This document shows positions 33,149-42,242 of a DNA stretch of 50,437 bases, in pieces; position 1 is the stretch's first letter, and every line of letters begins with the position of its first letter. Source of the stretch: Paludibacteraceae bacterium. GTDB lineage: Bacteria > Bacteroidota > Bacteroidia > Bacteroidales > Paludibacteraceae. The notes under the pieces are model-generated. The model was not told the origin of the DNA. It saw only the letters and a list, made by a program, of their open reading frames with translations, and did not search any database. The position numbers and the translations under genes were made by a program. Location of the stretch: contig JAKSNS010000019.1 in the NCBI GenBank assembly GCA_024399545.1, positions 1-50,437 of the forward strand. The letters run 5' to 3'.

Positions 33149-34156
33149 TTATACAAAGATTACTTCTGGACGAAGTGTAATGTTATACATATTTTTTACT
33201 GTGTCTATAACGTGAGAAGAAAGTGCAATAATATCGTCAGATGTAGCAGTGCCGCTGCGGTTTATGAGTACAAGTGGTTGTGTTAGATGTACCGATGCAC
33301 CACCGATGGAGAACCCTTTTAGCCCTGCATGGTCAATGAGCCATGCGGCAGGTGTTTTTATACCAGTAATGCAGTGGTTCTTAGGGTCTTCGACTTCGTA
33401 GTGCGGAATATCAGGATATATTTTTTTCAGTTTCTCGTACTCATCAATAGTAATGACAGGGTTCATAAAAAAACTGCCTGCCGAACCTATTTCTGATGGT
33501 TCGGGAAGTTTTGAACGACGTATCTGTATGACCGTGTTGCGGATTTCGTCCAAAGAAGGGTTGGCTTTGTTGTCAAAAGCCTCTGCGAGAGGTTTGTATG
33601 TGAGGTTTGGGCGAGGTGTTCGCGAGAGGCGGTATGTGACTGAGATTATGACATAGCTATTGGCAAGTTCGTGCTTGAAAATGGATGAACGGTAGGCATA
33701 CTGGCATTCTTCGCAGGAGAAAATCCGTTTGTCGCCAGTGGCTATTTCTATAGCTTGGACAGTGTGTATAATGTCCTTTGCCTCAGCTCCGTAGGCACCA
33801 ATATTTTGTACGGCGGAAGCACCGACTGTGCCTGGAATGTACGATAGGTTTTCCGCCCCCCAGAGGTTGCGGCGGACGACCTCAGCGACGAAATCGTCCC
33901 AATGTACACCGCTGCCTGCTGTGACAAGTATGTCAGGACCGTCCTCTGTGAACTCGTAACCTGTTATGCCAGAGCGTAGGACAGTGCCCTTATAATGTTT
34001 TGTGGTGAAAAGTATGTTTGAAGCCTCGCCTACGACAATGAATGGTTGTCGCAGTTCGTTGAGAATTGTGCGAAGTTGGGGTACGGTAGTGAAAGTCAAG
34101 AAGTTGTCTGCCGTGACAGAAAGCCCGAAGGTATTAGGTATTGTGCTGTTTCCCAT
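33149..34156 (-). CDS. murB: UDP-N-acetylenolpyruvoylglucosamine reductase
   Basis: The ATG at 34156 (preferred over a TTG at 34177, which lies inside the promoter) gives 335 aa. MurB reduces UDP-GlcNAc-enolpyruvate to UDP-MurNAc in the cytoplasm, using FAD and NADPH. The motifs NTFGLS, GSGVHWDDFV, LSYIPGTVGASAVQNIGAYG and GSAGSFFMNPVI are present, with the catalytic Ser in the last block. Length and the form of the middle segment match type I enzymes such as that of E. coli. The promoter at 34175-34205 leaves a leader of only about 12 nt. Confidence 0.95.
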   Translation of the reverse strand: MGNSTIPNTFGLSVTADNFLTFTTVPQLRTILNELRQPFIVVGEASNILFTTKHYKGTVLRSGITGYEFTEDGPDILVTAGSGVHWDDFVAEVVRRNLWGAENLSYIPGTVGASAVQNIGAYGAEAKDIIHTVQAIEIATGDKRIFSCEECQYAYRSSIFKHELANSYVIISVTYRLSRTPRPNLTYKPLAEAFDNKANPSLDEIRNTVIQIRRSKLPEPSEIGSAGSFFMNPVITIDEYEKLKKIYPDIPHYEVEDPKNHCITGIKTPAAWLIDHAGLKGFSIGGASVHLTQPLVLINRSGTATSDDIIALSSHVIDTVKNMYNITLRPEVIFV

Positions 34157-34174
34157 TGTTTTGTATATTTTGTG

Positions 34175-34205
34175 CAAAGGTACGGAATAATTCTGAAATA
34201 CACAA
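34175..34205 (-). promoter_or_regulatory. murB promoter
   Basis: On the minus strand TACCTTTG (34182 to 34175) is a -7 box and TTG (34205 to 34203) a -33 box, with a 20-bp spacer. It points away from the porU promoter, and the two lie in a 137-bp divergent region (34157-34293). Confidence 0.8.
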
Positions 34206-34238
34206 GTCTTGAATATGATTTTTTTTATCTTTTTTTTG

Positions 34239-34270
34239 TTTGGCTATTTCATATATTTTTCGTAACTTTG
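34239..34270 (+). promoter_or_regulatory. porU promoter
   Basis: TTTG at 34239-34242 and TAACTTTG at 34263-34270 are separated by 20 bp, a textbook Bacteroidetes promoter. It places the transcription start downstream of the first in-frame ATG at 34240 and so decides the porU start at 34294. The sequence TTTTTCGTAACTTTGCA is nearly repeated at the porV promoter. Confidence 0.85.
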
Positions 34271-34293
34271 CAGCCAGTTTGAGAGTTGTCTAT

Positions 34294-37209
34294 ATGGGAA
34301 TCTTGAAACATATTTATGATAGCATTTTCCGCTGGTTAATGCTGGCAATAATGGTCTTTTCGTCATGCTCCATGGCGTGTGGCGAGAGGGTGAAATTCGT
34401 GCGTTGTATGGATGGTGCTGGGTGGTATTCGTGGAATGGTCAGGTGTTCTATTCTGACGGTGGCGTGACATGGGATACTTTGGGTATGCACACGAGGAAC
34501 AGTTGCATGACGTGGAAAAGTTTCGCCGTGGGGCGTGACGGGCGTATTGTTGGCGACAACCCACCGTTGGGTGTTGCTTTGCATGAGGTGGATAGGACAT
34601 CGTTGTGCCATTCAGGGCAAGAGTTTGTTGGCGAGGAGTTTACGAATGCCACGAAGGAGCAGAGTTTTATGATAGACCTGCCGGGGATAAAGGCAGGTAG
34701 CGAGGCTACTGTCAGGGTGCGTATGGCGCAGTCTGGGCTGTCTGTGGCTACTGCTACTATAAAGGTTAACGATGTCGTGGTGGGGACTTTGACGGTCAGC
34801 GCGCCTGTTGGCGATGACAAGGGAAAAGCCTCTACCGGTAATTACCGTTTCACTATGCAGCCTGGTGGTGAACGTATTAAGGTTACGATAAACTACAGTG
34901 GCACTGGTGCTAACGGTTATCTTGACTGGATAGAGGTTAATTATGAGGATAAACGAGTATCGGCAGTTGCGAGTGATGTCAAGGCGGCTGTTGCTGGTGG
35001 TGAGAGTGACGACGAGCGACGTAACGGTCGTGAAATCGGCAGGTTGCACGGTATGGGCAATGCTGAGTATCTTATTATTACAGACGAAGAGTTTATAGCA
35101 GAGGCGGATAGGTTGGGAAGCCTGCACCAATGGCACGACGGTATGAGTTACGCCGTGGTTACTCAGAAAGAGATTTTTTACGAGTATTCTGATGGTACGC
35201 CGTCTGTCGAGGCGTACCGGAGTTTCATAACCCAGATGGCGGCAAGCGGCACACGTTACGTTGTTTTGATGGGTGATGGGTGTTTTGACAATAGGGGGTT
35301 GTTACGTGAACAAAGCAAGGATGACCATTGGAAACTGCTTACGTATCAGAGCATTGAGTCTTATTCTGAGGGTGGTTCATATTGCTCTGACGACTGGTTT
35401 GGCATAACTAAGGAAGGCTCGGTTGATTTGAAACGCGACACTATGAGCGTGGCTGTTGGAAGGATAAACGCCTACACGAAACAGCAGGCCAAGGAATATG
35501 TTGATAAGGTTGAGCGTTATATGGCTAACGACGACCTTGGCGAGTGGAAAAACCGTGCGATTATAGTTGCTGACGATGGTGACAACAACATCCATGTGAG
35601 GGGTGCAGATGGCGTTGCTGAACTGACTGAAAACCTTTACCCCTCGCTTTTGGTGCGTAAACTCTATATGGACTCTTACAAGCAGCAGACCACTACTCAG
35701 GGCGAGTCTTACCCGCTGCTTAAGAAGGAGTTGGACGATTATATAGCTGACGGTTCCCTGCTTATTGAATACGTTGGCCATGGTGGATATGCCAACCTGT
35801 CTAACGAGCAGATAATCAGTTATACTGATATGATAAATATGGATAACAGGAGGTTGCCTTTGTGGATGACTGGTACTTGCAATTTCTCGCGTTTTGACGA
35901 TACTAAAGACTCTGGTGGTGAGATTATGACCCTTAATCCTAACGGTGGTGCGATAGCTATGATTTCGACCACGAGGACGGTCTATTCTGGGTTGAATGAG
36001 GCTCTGATGCAGGAGGTTACGAGGCACTTGCTGCAACCTGGCGTGACCATAGGTGAGGCGTTGAGACGTGGAAAGAACGCTCGTGCTTCGCTCAATGATG
36101 GCAATAGGCTCTGTTTTGCACTCTTGGGCGACCCTGCGTTGAGGCTTAACTGGGCTTGGGACAGGGACATACGTTGCACTTACGACAAAGATACGGCAGG
36201 TGCTATGGATATTGTCACACTTAGCGGTACTGTTAACGAAGGTGACGACGTTGACGTTGATTTTGACGGCTATGTCCATATTACTGTGTTTGACAAGGAG
36301 GAAACTGTGCGTACTCTTAGTAATGATGACCCGACCTTAGAACCTTTTGCCTACAAATACAGGATAAACCCGATTTTCAAAGGCAAGACGACGGTCAGCG
36401 AGGGACGTTTCGAGATACGTTTCGTTGTTCCTAAAGACATACGTTACAACCTCGGTTCTGCCAGGGTGGTTATGTATGCGTGGGACGAGCAACGTGGCAT
36501 AGAGGGCAACGGCAATGACGAGGGGCTTACGATAGGCGGCGAGTCGCCTGTTGTTGTCGAGGATACTCTTGGCCCAGAGGTTATACTCTCTTTCAATACG
36601 CTGACTGTCAAGGAGAAGTACGAGGTTGGCGAGAATCCTTTGATGATTGTGCGACTCTTTGACGACTATGGCATAAACACCTGTGGCAGTGGCATAGGTC
36701 ACGACATAATGATGTGGGTTGACGATGACGAGGGTGTTGTGCTGAACAATTATTATGAGGCGGTTATGGGTTCTTACCAGCAGGGTAAGGTTGAATACAG
36801 GCTTTCAGGCATTAGCAAGGGGTGGCACGACATTCGCTTCAGGTGTTGGGATATGATGAACAATTCTGCGACTGCACAATGCCGCATCCATGTTACCGAA
36901 GGTAAGGAAAATCAAATGGAAAACGTGGAAATCGTGCCAAATCCCGCTGTTTTTTACACCGATATTATCGTGACAGGCGATGCCCCTGGGGTTGAAAATG
37001 ACGTTTCAGTCGATATTTTCGATGTCTGTGGCAGGAAAGTTTGGTCATGGAATGATGATGCTGTTATGTATGATGTCGGTGGTAAGGTGGTGATTAGGTG
37101 GAACTTGCAGGGTGCTACTTCCGCTGGTGTCTATTATGCGAAGGTGCGCCTTGGAAAAAGTTCAGTAAAAACGGTGAAAATCCTTGTCTGTGGACGAAAA
37201 TTTTCGTAA
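34294..37209 (+). CDS. porU: T9SS C-terminal signal peptidase/sortase PorU (C25 family)
   Basis: The ATG at 34294 gives 971 aa with an N-terminal hydrophobic signal region (FRWLMLAIMVFSSCSMA). PorU is the outer-membrane gingipain-like cysteine peptidase that cleaves the CTD of T9SS cargo and links the new C-terminus to A-LPS. The C25 core holds the catalytic pair His496 in YVGHGG and Cys529 in MTGTCNFSRFDD, plus FALLGDPALRLN. The C-terminus VEIVPNPAVFYTDIIV and ISAGVYYAKV-like SAGVYYAKVRLG form a CTD-like domain, retained in PorU as in P. gingivalis. At 971 aa it is shorter than the P. gingivalis protein (about 1150 aa). Its own promoter is at 34239-34270, and porV and ispF follow as in P. 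gingivalis. Confidence 0.92.
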   Translation: MGILKHIYDSIFRWLMLAIMVFSSCSMACGERVKFVRCMDGAGWYSWNGQVFYSDGGVTWDTLGMHTRNSCMTWKSFAVGRDGRIVGDNPPLGVALHEVDRTSLCHSGQEFVGEEFTNATKEQSFMIDLPGIKAGSEATVRVRMAQSGLSVATATIKVNDVVVGTLTVSAPVGDDKGKASTGNYRFTMQPGGERIKVTINYSGTGANGYLDWIEVNYEDKRVSAVASDVKAAVAGGESDDERRNGREIGRLHGMGNAEYLIITDEEFIAEADRLGSLHQWHDGMSYAVVTQKEIFYEYSDGTPSVEAYRSFITQMAASGTRYVVLMGDGCFDNRGLLREQSKDDHWKLLTYQSIESYSEGGSYCSDDWFGITKEGSVDLKRDTMSVAVGRINAYTKQQAKEYVDKVERYMANDDLGEWKNRAIIVADDGDNNIHVRGADGVAELTENLYPSLLVRKLYMDSYKQQTTTQGESYPLLKKELDDYIADGSLLIEYVGHGGYANLSNEQIISYTDMINMDNRRLPLWMTGTCNFSRFDDTKDSGGEIMTLNPNGGAIAMISTTRTVYSGLNEALMQEVTRHLLQPGVTIGEALRRGKNARASLNDGNRLCFALLGDPALRLNWAWDRDIRCTYDKDTAGAMDIVTLSGTVNEGDDVDVDFDGYVHITVFDKEETVRTLSNDDPTLEPFAYKYRINPIFKGKTTVSEGRFEIRFVVPKDIRYNLGSARVVMYAWDEQRGIEGNGNDEGLTIGGESPVVVEDTLGPEVILSFNTLTVKEKYEVGENPLMIVRLFDDYGINTCGSGIGHDIMMWVDDDEGVVLNNYYEAVMGSYQQGKVEYRLSGISKGWHDIRFRCWDMMNNSATAQCRIHVTEGKENQMENVEIVPNPAVFYTDIIVTGDAPGVENDVSVDIFDVCGRKVWSWNDDAVMYDVGGKVVIRWNLQGATSAGVYYAKVRLGKSSVKTVKILVCGRKFS

Positions 37210-37214
37210 CTTTG
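37183..37214 (+). promoter_or_regulatory. porV promoter overlapping the porU stop codon
   Basis: CTTG at 37183-37186 and TAACTTTG at 37207-37214 have a 20-bp spacer. The TAA of the -7 box is the porU stop codon itself. The context TTTTCGTAACTTTGCA matches the porU promoter closely, so the two genes may be co-regulated but separately transcribed. The porV leader is about 70 nt. Confidence 0.8.
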
Positions 37215-37292
37215 CACACTGTTTGGAATGGCGTAAAAGGCGTGCTCTTTTCCGTCCCTCTATTATTGGATATAACATTTGATTAGATAATA

Positions 37293-38534
37293 ATGAAAAA
37301 GATTTTTTTGACAATTATCGCTTTAGCGATGGTAACGGCTGCTATGGCTGACAAAGGCAAGGCGGCAAGTGGAGACATTCCTGAAGATTACAATAACCCA
37401 ACGCTGACGGCTGTTCCTGGCCTTGCCATTGGCCCTGACGCTGCCGCTGGTGGTTTGGCTGACATGGGTGTTGCGACTATGGCCGACATCAACTCACAGT
37501 TCTGGAACTCCTCCAAATATGCTCAGATGAAGAGCCAAGGCGGTTTCACGTTCAACTACTCCCCTTGGTTGTCAAATCTCGTTAAGGACGTGCATCTGCT
37601 TACCGTAGCTGGCTATTACAACATCAGCAGGATGGCTGGTGCGGTTTCTGCCTCATTAAGGTATTTCTCTATGGGTGACGTCACTGTCCGCGAGTCTTTG
37701 GACGACATCGGCTACAGCGTTACCCCTAACGAGGTTACTTTCGACGTTGGTTATTCAAGGATGCTTTCCGACCACTTCTCTATGGGTGTTGTCTTGAGGT
37801 TGGTCTATTCTGACCTTTCTGCCAAGAACGACGAGAACTATAAGGCTGGTTACGCTTTCGCCTCTGATATCAACGGTTACTTGAATCTACCTATCGACAC
37901 TAAGCGCGGCACTGACTATTTCCGTTTTGGTTTCAACATCCAAAACCTCGGCACCAAGATTTCTTACGACGACAACAACACAAAGAACTTCCTCCCTTTG
38001 ACCCTCCGTCTTGGTTTCGCTTACCAGCTTGCCATCAACAAGTACCACCGCATCTCTTTCCATGCCGAGACTTACCGTCTGATGGTGCCTTCTAAGTATT
38101 CACGCTACACTAACAACTATGACCCAGACGACCAAAGCACATGGGCTATGAACCAAGACCAATACAACGACATTTCTGTAATGCAAGGTCTTGCACGTTC
38201 ATGGGCTGATGCCCCTTACGGTTTCAAGGAGGAGATGGCTGAGTTCAATTTCGGCCTTGGCACTGAGTACTCTTATAATGAGCAGTTCTTCGCACGCTTT
38301 GGTTATAACAACGAAGCTAAGTACAAAGGTAACCGTAAGTATTTCACCTTTGGTGCAGGCTTCCAACTCTCTGGTTTCAAACTTGATGTCTCTTATTGCT
38401 GCGCTCTCAGCCAGAACAACCCTTTGAACAACACACTTAAGTTCTCTCTCGGCTTTGACGTTGAGGGCTTGAAGCAGTTGGCTGACCGTGGTTCTGAGAA
38501 GAAGGCCATCCAGGAGGCTGACGACGCTTGGTAA
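37293..38534 (+). CDS. porV: T9SS outer membrane beta-barrel PorV (LptO)
   Basis: This 413-aa protein starts with signal peptide MKKIFLTIIALAMVTAAMA and continues PNPTLTAV-like NPTLTAVPGLAIGPDAAAGG, GLADMGVATMADINSQFWN and FNYSPWLSNLVKD, which are typical of PorV. It is a FadL-like outer-membrane barrel. In P. gingivalis PorV shuttles cargo from the SprA translocon to PorU and binds PorU at the surface. Codon use is C-rich and strongly biased (AAC, TTC, GGT), which suggests high expression. Synteny with porU and ispF confirms the identity. A strong terminator follows at 38557-38583. Confidence 0.95.
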   Translation: MKKIFLTIIALAMVTAAMADKGKAASGDIPEDYNNPTLTAVPGLAIGPDAAAGGLADMGVATMADINSQFWNSSKYAQMKSQGGFTFNYSPWLSNLVKDVHLLTVAGYYNISRMAGAVSASLRYFSMGDVTVRESLDDIGYSVTPNEVTFDVGYSRMLSDHFSMGVVLRLVYSDLSAKNDENYKAGYAFASDINGYLNLPIDTKRGTDYFRFGFNIQNLGTKISYDDNNTKNFLPLTLRLGFAYQLAINKYHRISFHAETYRLMVPSKYSRYTNNYDPDDQSTWAMNQDQYNDISVMQGLARSWADAPYGFKEEMAEFNFGLGTEYSYNEQFFARFGYNNEAKYKGNRKYFTFGAGFQLSGFKLDVSYCCALSQNNPLNNTLKFSLGFDVEGLKQLADRGSEKKAIQEADDAW

Positions 38535-38556
38535 ATATTTTCTTAACAATATCGTT

Positions 38557-38583
38557 GGGGGCATCTCTGATGCCCCTTTTTTG
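38557..38583 (+). terminator. Rho-independent terminator after porV
   Basis: GGGGCATC (38558-38565), loop TCT, GATGCCCC (38569-38576) and then a run of six T. It lies between porV and ispF with only 17 bp left before the ispF ATG, so ispF needs read-through or a start within the hairpin region. Confidence 0.9.
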
Positions 38584-38599
38584 ATATAATACGCAGTTT

Positions 38600-39073
38600 A
38601 TGGATAGGATAGGTTTTGGTTATGACGTGCATCGTCTTGTCGAGGGACGTCGTTTGGTGTTATGTGGCGTTGATGTGCCATACGAAAAAGGTCTTCTTGG
38701 CCATTCTGACGCCGACGTTGCTCTGCATGCGCTCTCTGATGCGCTATTGGGGGCTGCTGCTTTGAGGGACATTGGCTATTGGTTCCCTGACACTTCTGCC
38801 GAGTTTGAAGGTGCTGATAGCAGGGTACTCTTGCGCCGTGTTGTCACTATGCTTTCCGAAAAAGGCTACAAGATTGGCAATGTTGATGTTACAATCTGTG
38901 CGCAGCGACCTAAGCTTATGGGTTATATTGACGAGATGCGGCGATGCGTGGCGGAGGATTTAGGTGTTGACATTGATTGTGTTAGCATCAAGGCCACTAC
39001 TACCGAAAAACTTGGTTTCGTTGGAACTGGCGAGGGCATTGCCGCCTATGCTGTGGCTCTGATTGGAAAATAA
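38600..39073 (+). CDS. ispF: 2-C-methyl-D-erythritol 2,4-cyclodiphosphate synthase
   Basis: This 157-aa enzyme of the MEP isoprenoid pathway converts CDP-ME 2-phosphate to MEcPP in the cytoplasm. The zinc ligands are in GFGYDVHR (Asp9, His11) and [12 protein letters not shown] (His43), and the C-terminal substrate motif is [18 protein letters not shown]. The length is typical. It sits downstream of porV, an order also known from P. gingivalis. The last 90 bp and the following sequence are partly duplicated at 39309-39426. Confidence 0.95.
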   Translation: MDRIGFGYDVHRLVEGRRLVLCGVDVPYEKGLLGHSDADVALHALSDALLGAAALRDIGYWFPDTSAEFEGADSRVLLRRVVTMLSEKGYKIGNVDVTICAQRPKLMGYIDEMRRCVAEDLGVDIDCVSIKATTTEKLGFVGTGEGIAAYAVALIGK

Positions 39074-39129
39074 TCTTAAGGTGATTTCCATTAACTCTCC
39101 GTACTTTTTTCTTGTGCTTCAATAGCTGA

Positions 39130-39297
39130 CCAAGAAAACCTACCCCCAACTTTTTAGGTGAAATTATTGAAATTATTGAAATCGCATACACGATTGAAGC
39201 AAAAACAGAGGCCATAAAGACCTTAGAAAACCGCGTTCATTCCGACAAAATAAAAGAGCAAGAAAAGAGCAAGCCCAACCGTACCATAAAAACATAA
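39130..39297 (+). other. Open frame remnant between two ispF 3' copies
   Basis: A 55-codon open frame without any ATG reads NFLGEIIEIIEIAYTIEAK followed by a lysine/glutamate-rich stretch and ends SKPNRTIKT. The composition looks like the end of a real helical protein, but there is no start codon or promoter. The stretch 39074-39308 otherwise holds nothing recognisable. It may have arrived together with the duplication at 39309-39426. Confidence 0.4.
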
Positions 39298-39308
39298 AAT
39301 AGTAAAAG

Positions 39309-39426
39309 GGCATAAAGGCTGCTACTACCGAAAAACTTGGTTTTGTTGGAACAGGCGAAGGATCAGGCGGTGACTATAATTGGAAAATAATCTTAGGGTG
39401 ATTCCTATTAACTTTCCGTGCTTTTT
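39309..39426 (+). pseudogene. Degenerate duplicate of the ispF 3' end
   Basis: This segment matches 38985-39110, covering the end of ispF (ACTACCGAAAAACTTGG block), its stop region and about 40 bp of downstream sequence (GGAAAATAATCTTA). It carries scattered substitutions and a deletion of roughly 10 bp in the IAAYAVAL part. Its frame reads [19 protein letters not shown] and stops early. It is a non-functional tail fragment. Confidence 0.8.
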
Positions 39427-39436
39427 GATGACAAAA

Positions 39437-39465
39437 GGCAACCGCGCATAGCGGTTGCCCTTTTT
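39437..39465. terminator. Bidirectional terminator between ispF region and groEL
   Basis: GGCAACCGC (39437-39445), loop GCATA, GCGGTTGCC (39451-39459), then CTTTTT on the plus strand and TTTTGT on the minus strand. It ends the minus-strand groEL transcript 26 bp after its stop codon and blocks read-through from ispF. Confidence 0.9.
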
Positions 39466-39490
39466 ATTGTTAAGTTAGCCAACTATATTA

Positions 39491-41140
<1,650 letters not shown>

Positions 41141-41148
41141 TTAATAGA

Positions 41149-41418
41149 TTAAAGAATTGCCAATACGTCTGACTGGCGCATGATAAGGTATTTCTCGTTA
41201 TCAAGTTCGATTTCCGTGCCTGCGTATTTGCCATAAAGCACGACATCGCCTGGTTTGAGAATCATTTCCTCGTCCTTTGTGCCACGGCCTACTGCCATGA
41301 CTGTTCCACGGAGAGGCTTTTCTTTTGCAGTGTCGGGGATGATGATACCACCGACGGTTTTTGTTTCAGCGGCTGTTGGTTCAATCAGAACGCGGTCAGC
41401 AAGTGGAGTACATGTCAT
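41149..41418 (-). CDS. groS: 10-kDa co-chaperonin GroES
   Basis: This 89-aa co-chaperonin starts [20 protein letters not shown] and contains the mobile loop segment [32 protein letters not shown] and a final [10 protein letters not shown]. It caps GroEL. It is the first gene of the groESL operon with the promoter and inverted repeat at 41462-41500. Confidence 0.98.
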   Translation of the reverse strand: MTCTPLADRVLIEPTAAETKTVGGIIIPDTAKEKPLRGTVMAVGRGTKDEEMILKPGDVVLYGKYAGTEIELDNEKYLIMRQSDVLAIL

Positions 41419-41461
41419 AGTTGTAATTGTTTTTTTTAGGTTATTTCATTTTTCGTTGAAT

Positions 41462-41500
41462 CAAAAGGTATGCCACGAGGCAAGGTAGTGACAAAATGTC
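41462..41500 (-). promoter_or_regulatory. groESL promoter with overlapping inverted repeat
   Basis: On the minus strand TACCTTTTG (41470 to 41462) is close to the -7 consensus. About 21 bp upstream a TTTG lies inside the inverted repeat GACA-AAA-TGTC (41490-41500). A protein bound to the repeat would cover the -33 box, so it is a candidate heat-shock operator. The rest of 41419-41595 contains no gene. Confidence 0.55.
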
Positions 41501-41595
41501 CCTCCGCCCATTCGGCGTTGCACAAATTGACATACAAAAAACCTCCCCGTAACGTAGCCCTACCGAACGATGTACGTATTCCAAAGGTCTGTCAC

Positions 41596-42219
41596 CTATA
41601 GCAATTTGTCTTTCCCTGTTATTATATATATCATTGGAGTGTCCAATAACGCAAGTATAGTCGAGACTATTGCGTTGAAGACAACCAATTCACTGTTCCA
41701 CCCAAAGGCAAGTGTTATGAACATTGCCGCGTTTATGAACTGCGATGTTATGGTTGCAATATTGTTTCTCAACCATTTGAATTTAGATATCCTCCCAATG
41801 CTATGGTAAATCATAATATCCACGTAACCGCATAGCAGGTAGGTGATTACGCTTGCCACAGAAATACGTATCGTCCCCCCCAATGTGTCATACCATGCAG
41901 GTCTCACCCCCTCGTAAATCCCGAAAAGTGCTATGACTATAGGAAATAACAGGATTGCCACTCCGCTGTAGTTTACAAGCGAGCGGCTCTCTCTTTTGCC
42001 CTGCAACTCGCTTGCTATGTCTGTGGCAAGGAATAGTGTGGCAAAAGGTATGCACCCCCCGTTTAGGTGATAGCCTAAGAGTATAATGTTCTGCCCGGCT
42101 TCTATCGTGGCGGTTATTGACGCCACTATCACAAATGCCAACAGTCCTTCAAAGCCTCTGCGTGAGGCTAACCAAAGTAGCAGATACCAGAATATTATCT
42201 CTATTAAAAAAATTATCAT
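41596..42219 (-). CDS. VUT family transporter (queuosine precursor type, YhhQ-like)
   Basis: This 207-aa inner-membrane protein has about six hydrophobic segments. It contains the family patterns CIPFATLFLATDIASELQGK, in which the acidic residues of the ATDIASE block lie in a membrane region, and a later GYVDIMIYHSIGR. Members import queuosine precursors such as preQ0 or preQ1. Substrate choice cannot be read here. It begins 23 bp after the phosphoethanolamine transferase stop and may share its transcript. Confidence 0.85.
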   Translation of the reverse strand: MIIFLIEIIFWYLLLWLASRRGFEGLLAFVIVASITATIEAGQNIILLGYHLNGGCIPFATLFLATDIASELQGKRESRSLVNYSGVAILLFPIVIALFGIYEGVRPAWYDTLGGTIRISVASVITYLLCGYVDIMIYHSIGRISKFKWLRNNIATITSQFINAAMFITLAFGWNSELVVFNAIVSTILALLDTPMIYIITGKDKLL

Positions 42220-42242
42220 CGCAAATACGCCATTTCACAAAA

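Noticed and set aside
35377-36279. 300-codon minus-strand open frame within porU
   Set aside because: It lies wholly opposite the catalytic region of porU, has no recognisable domain, and long antisense frames are expected in this codon usage.
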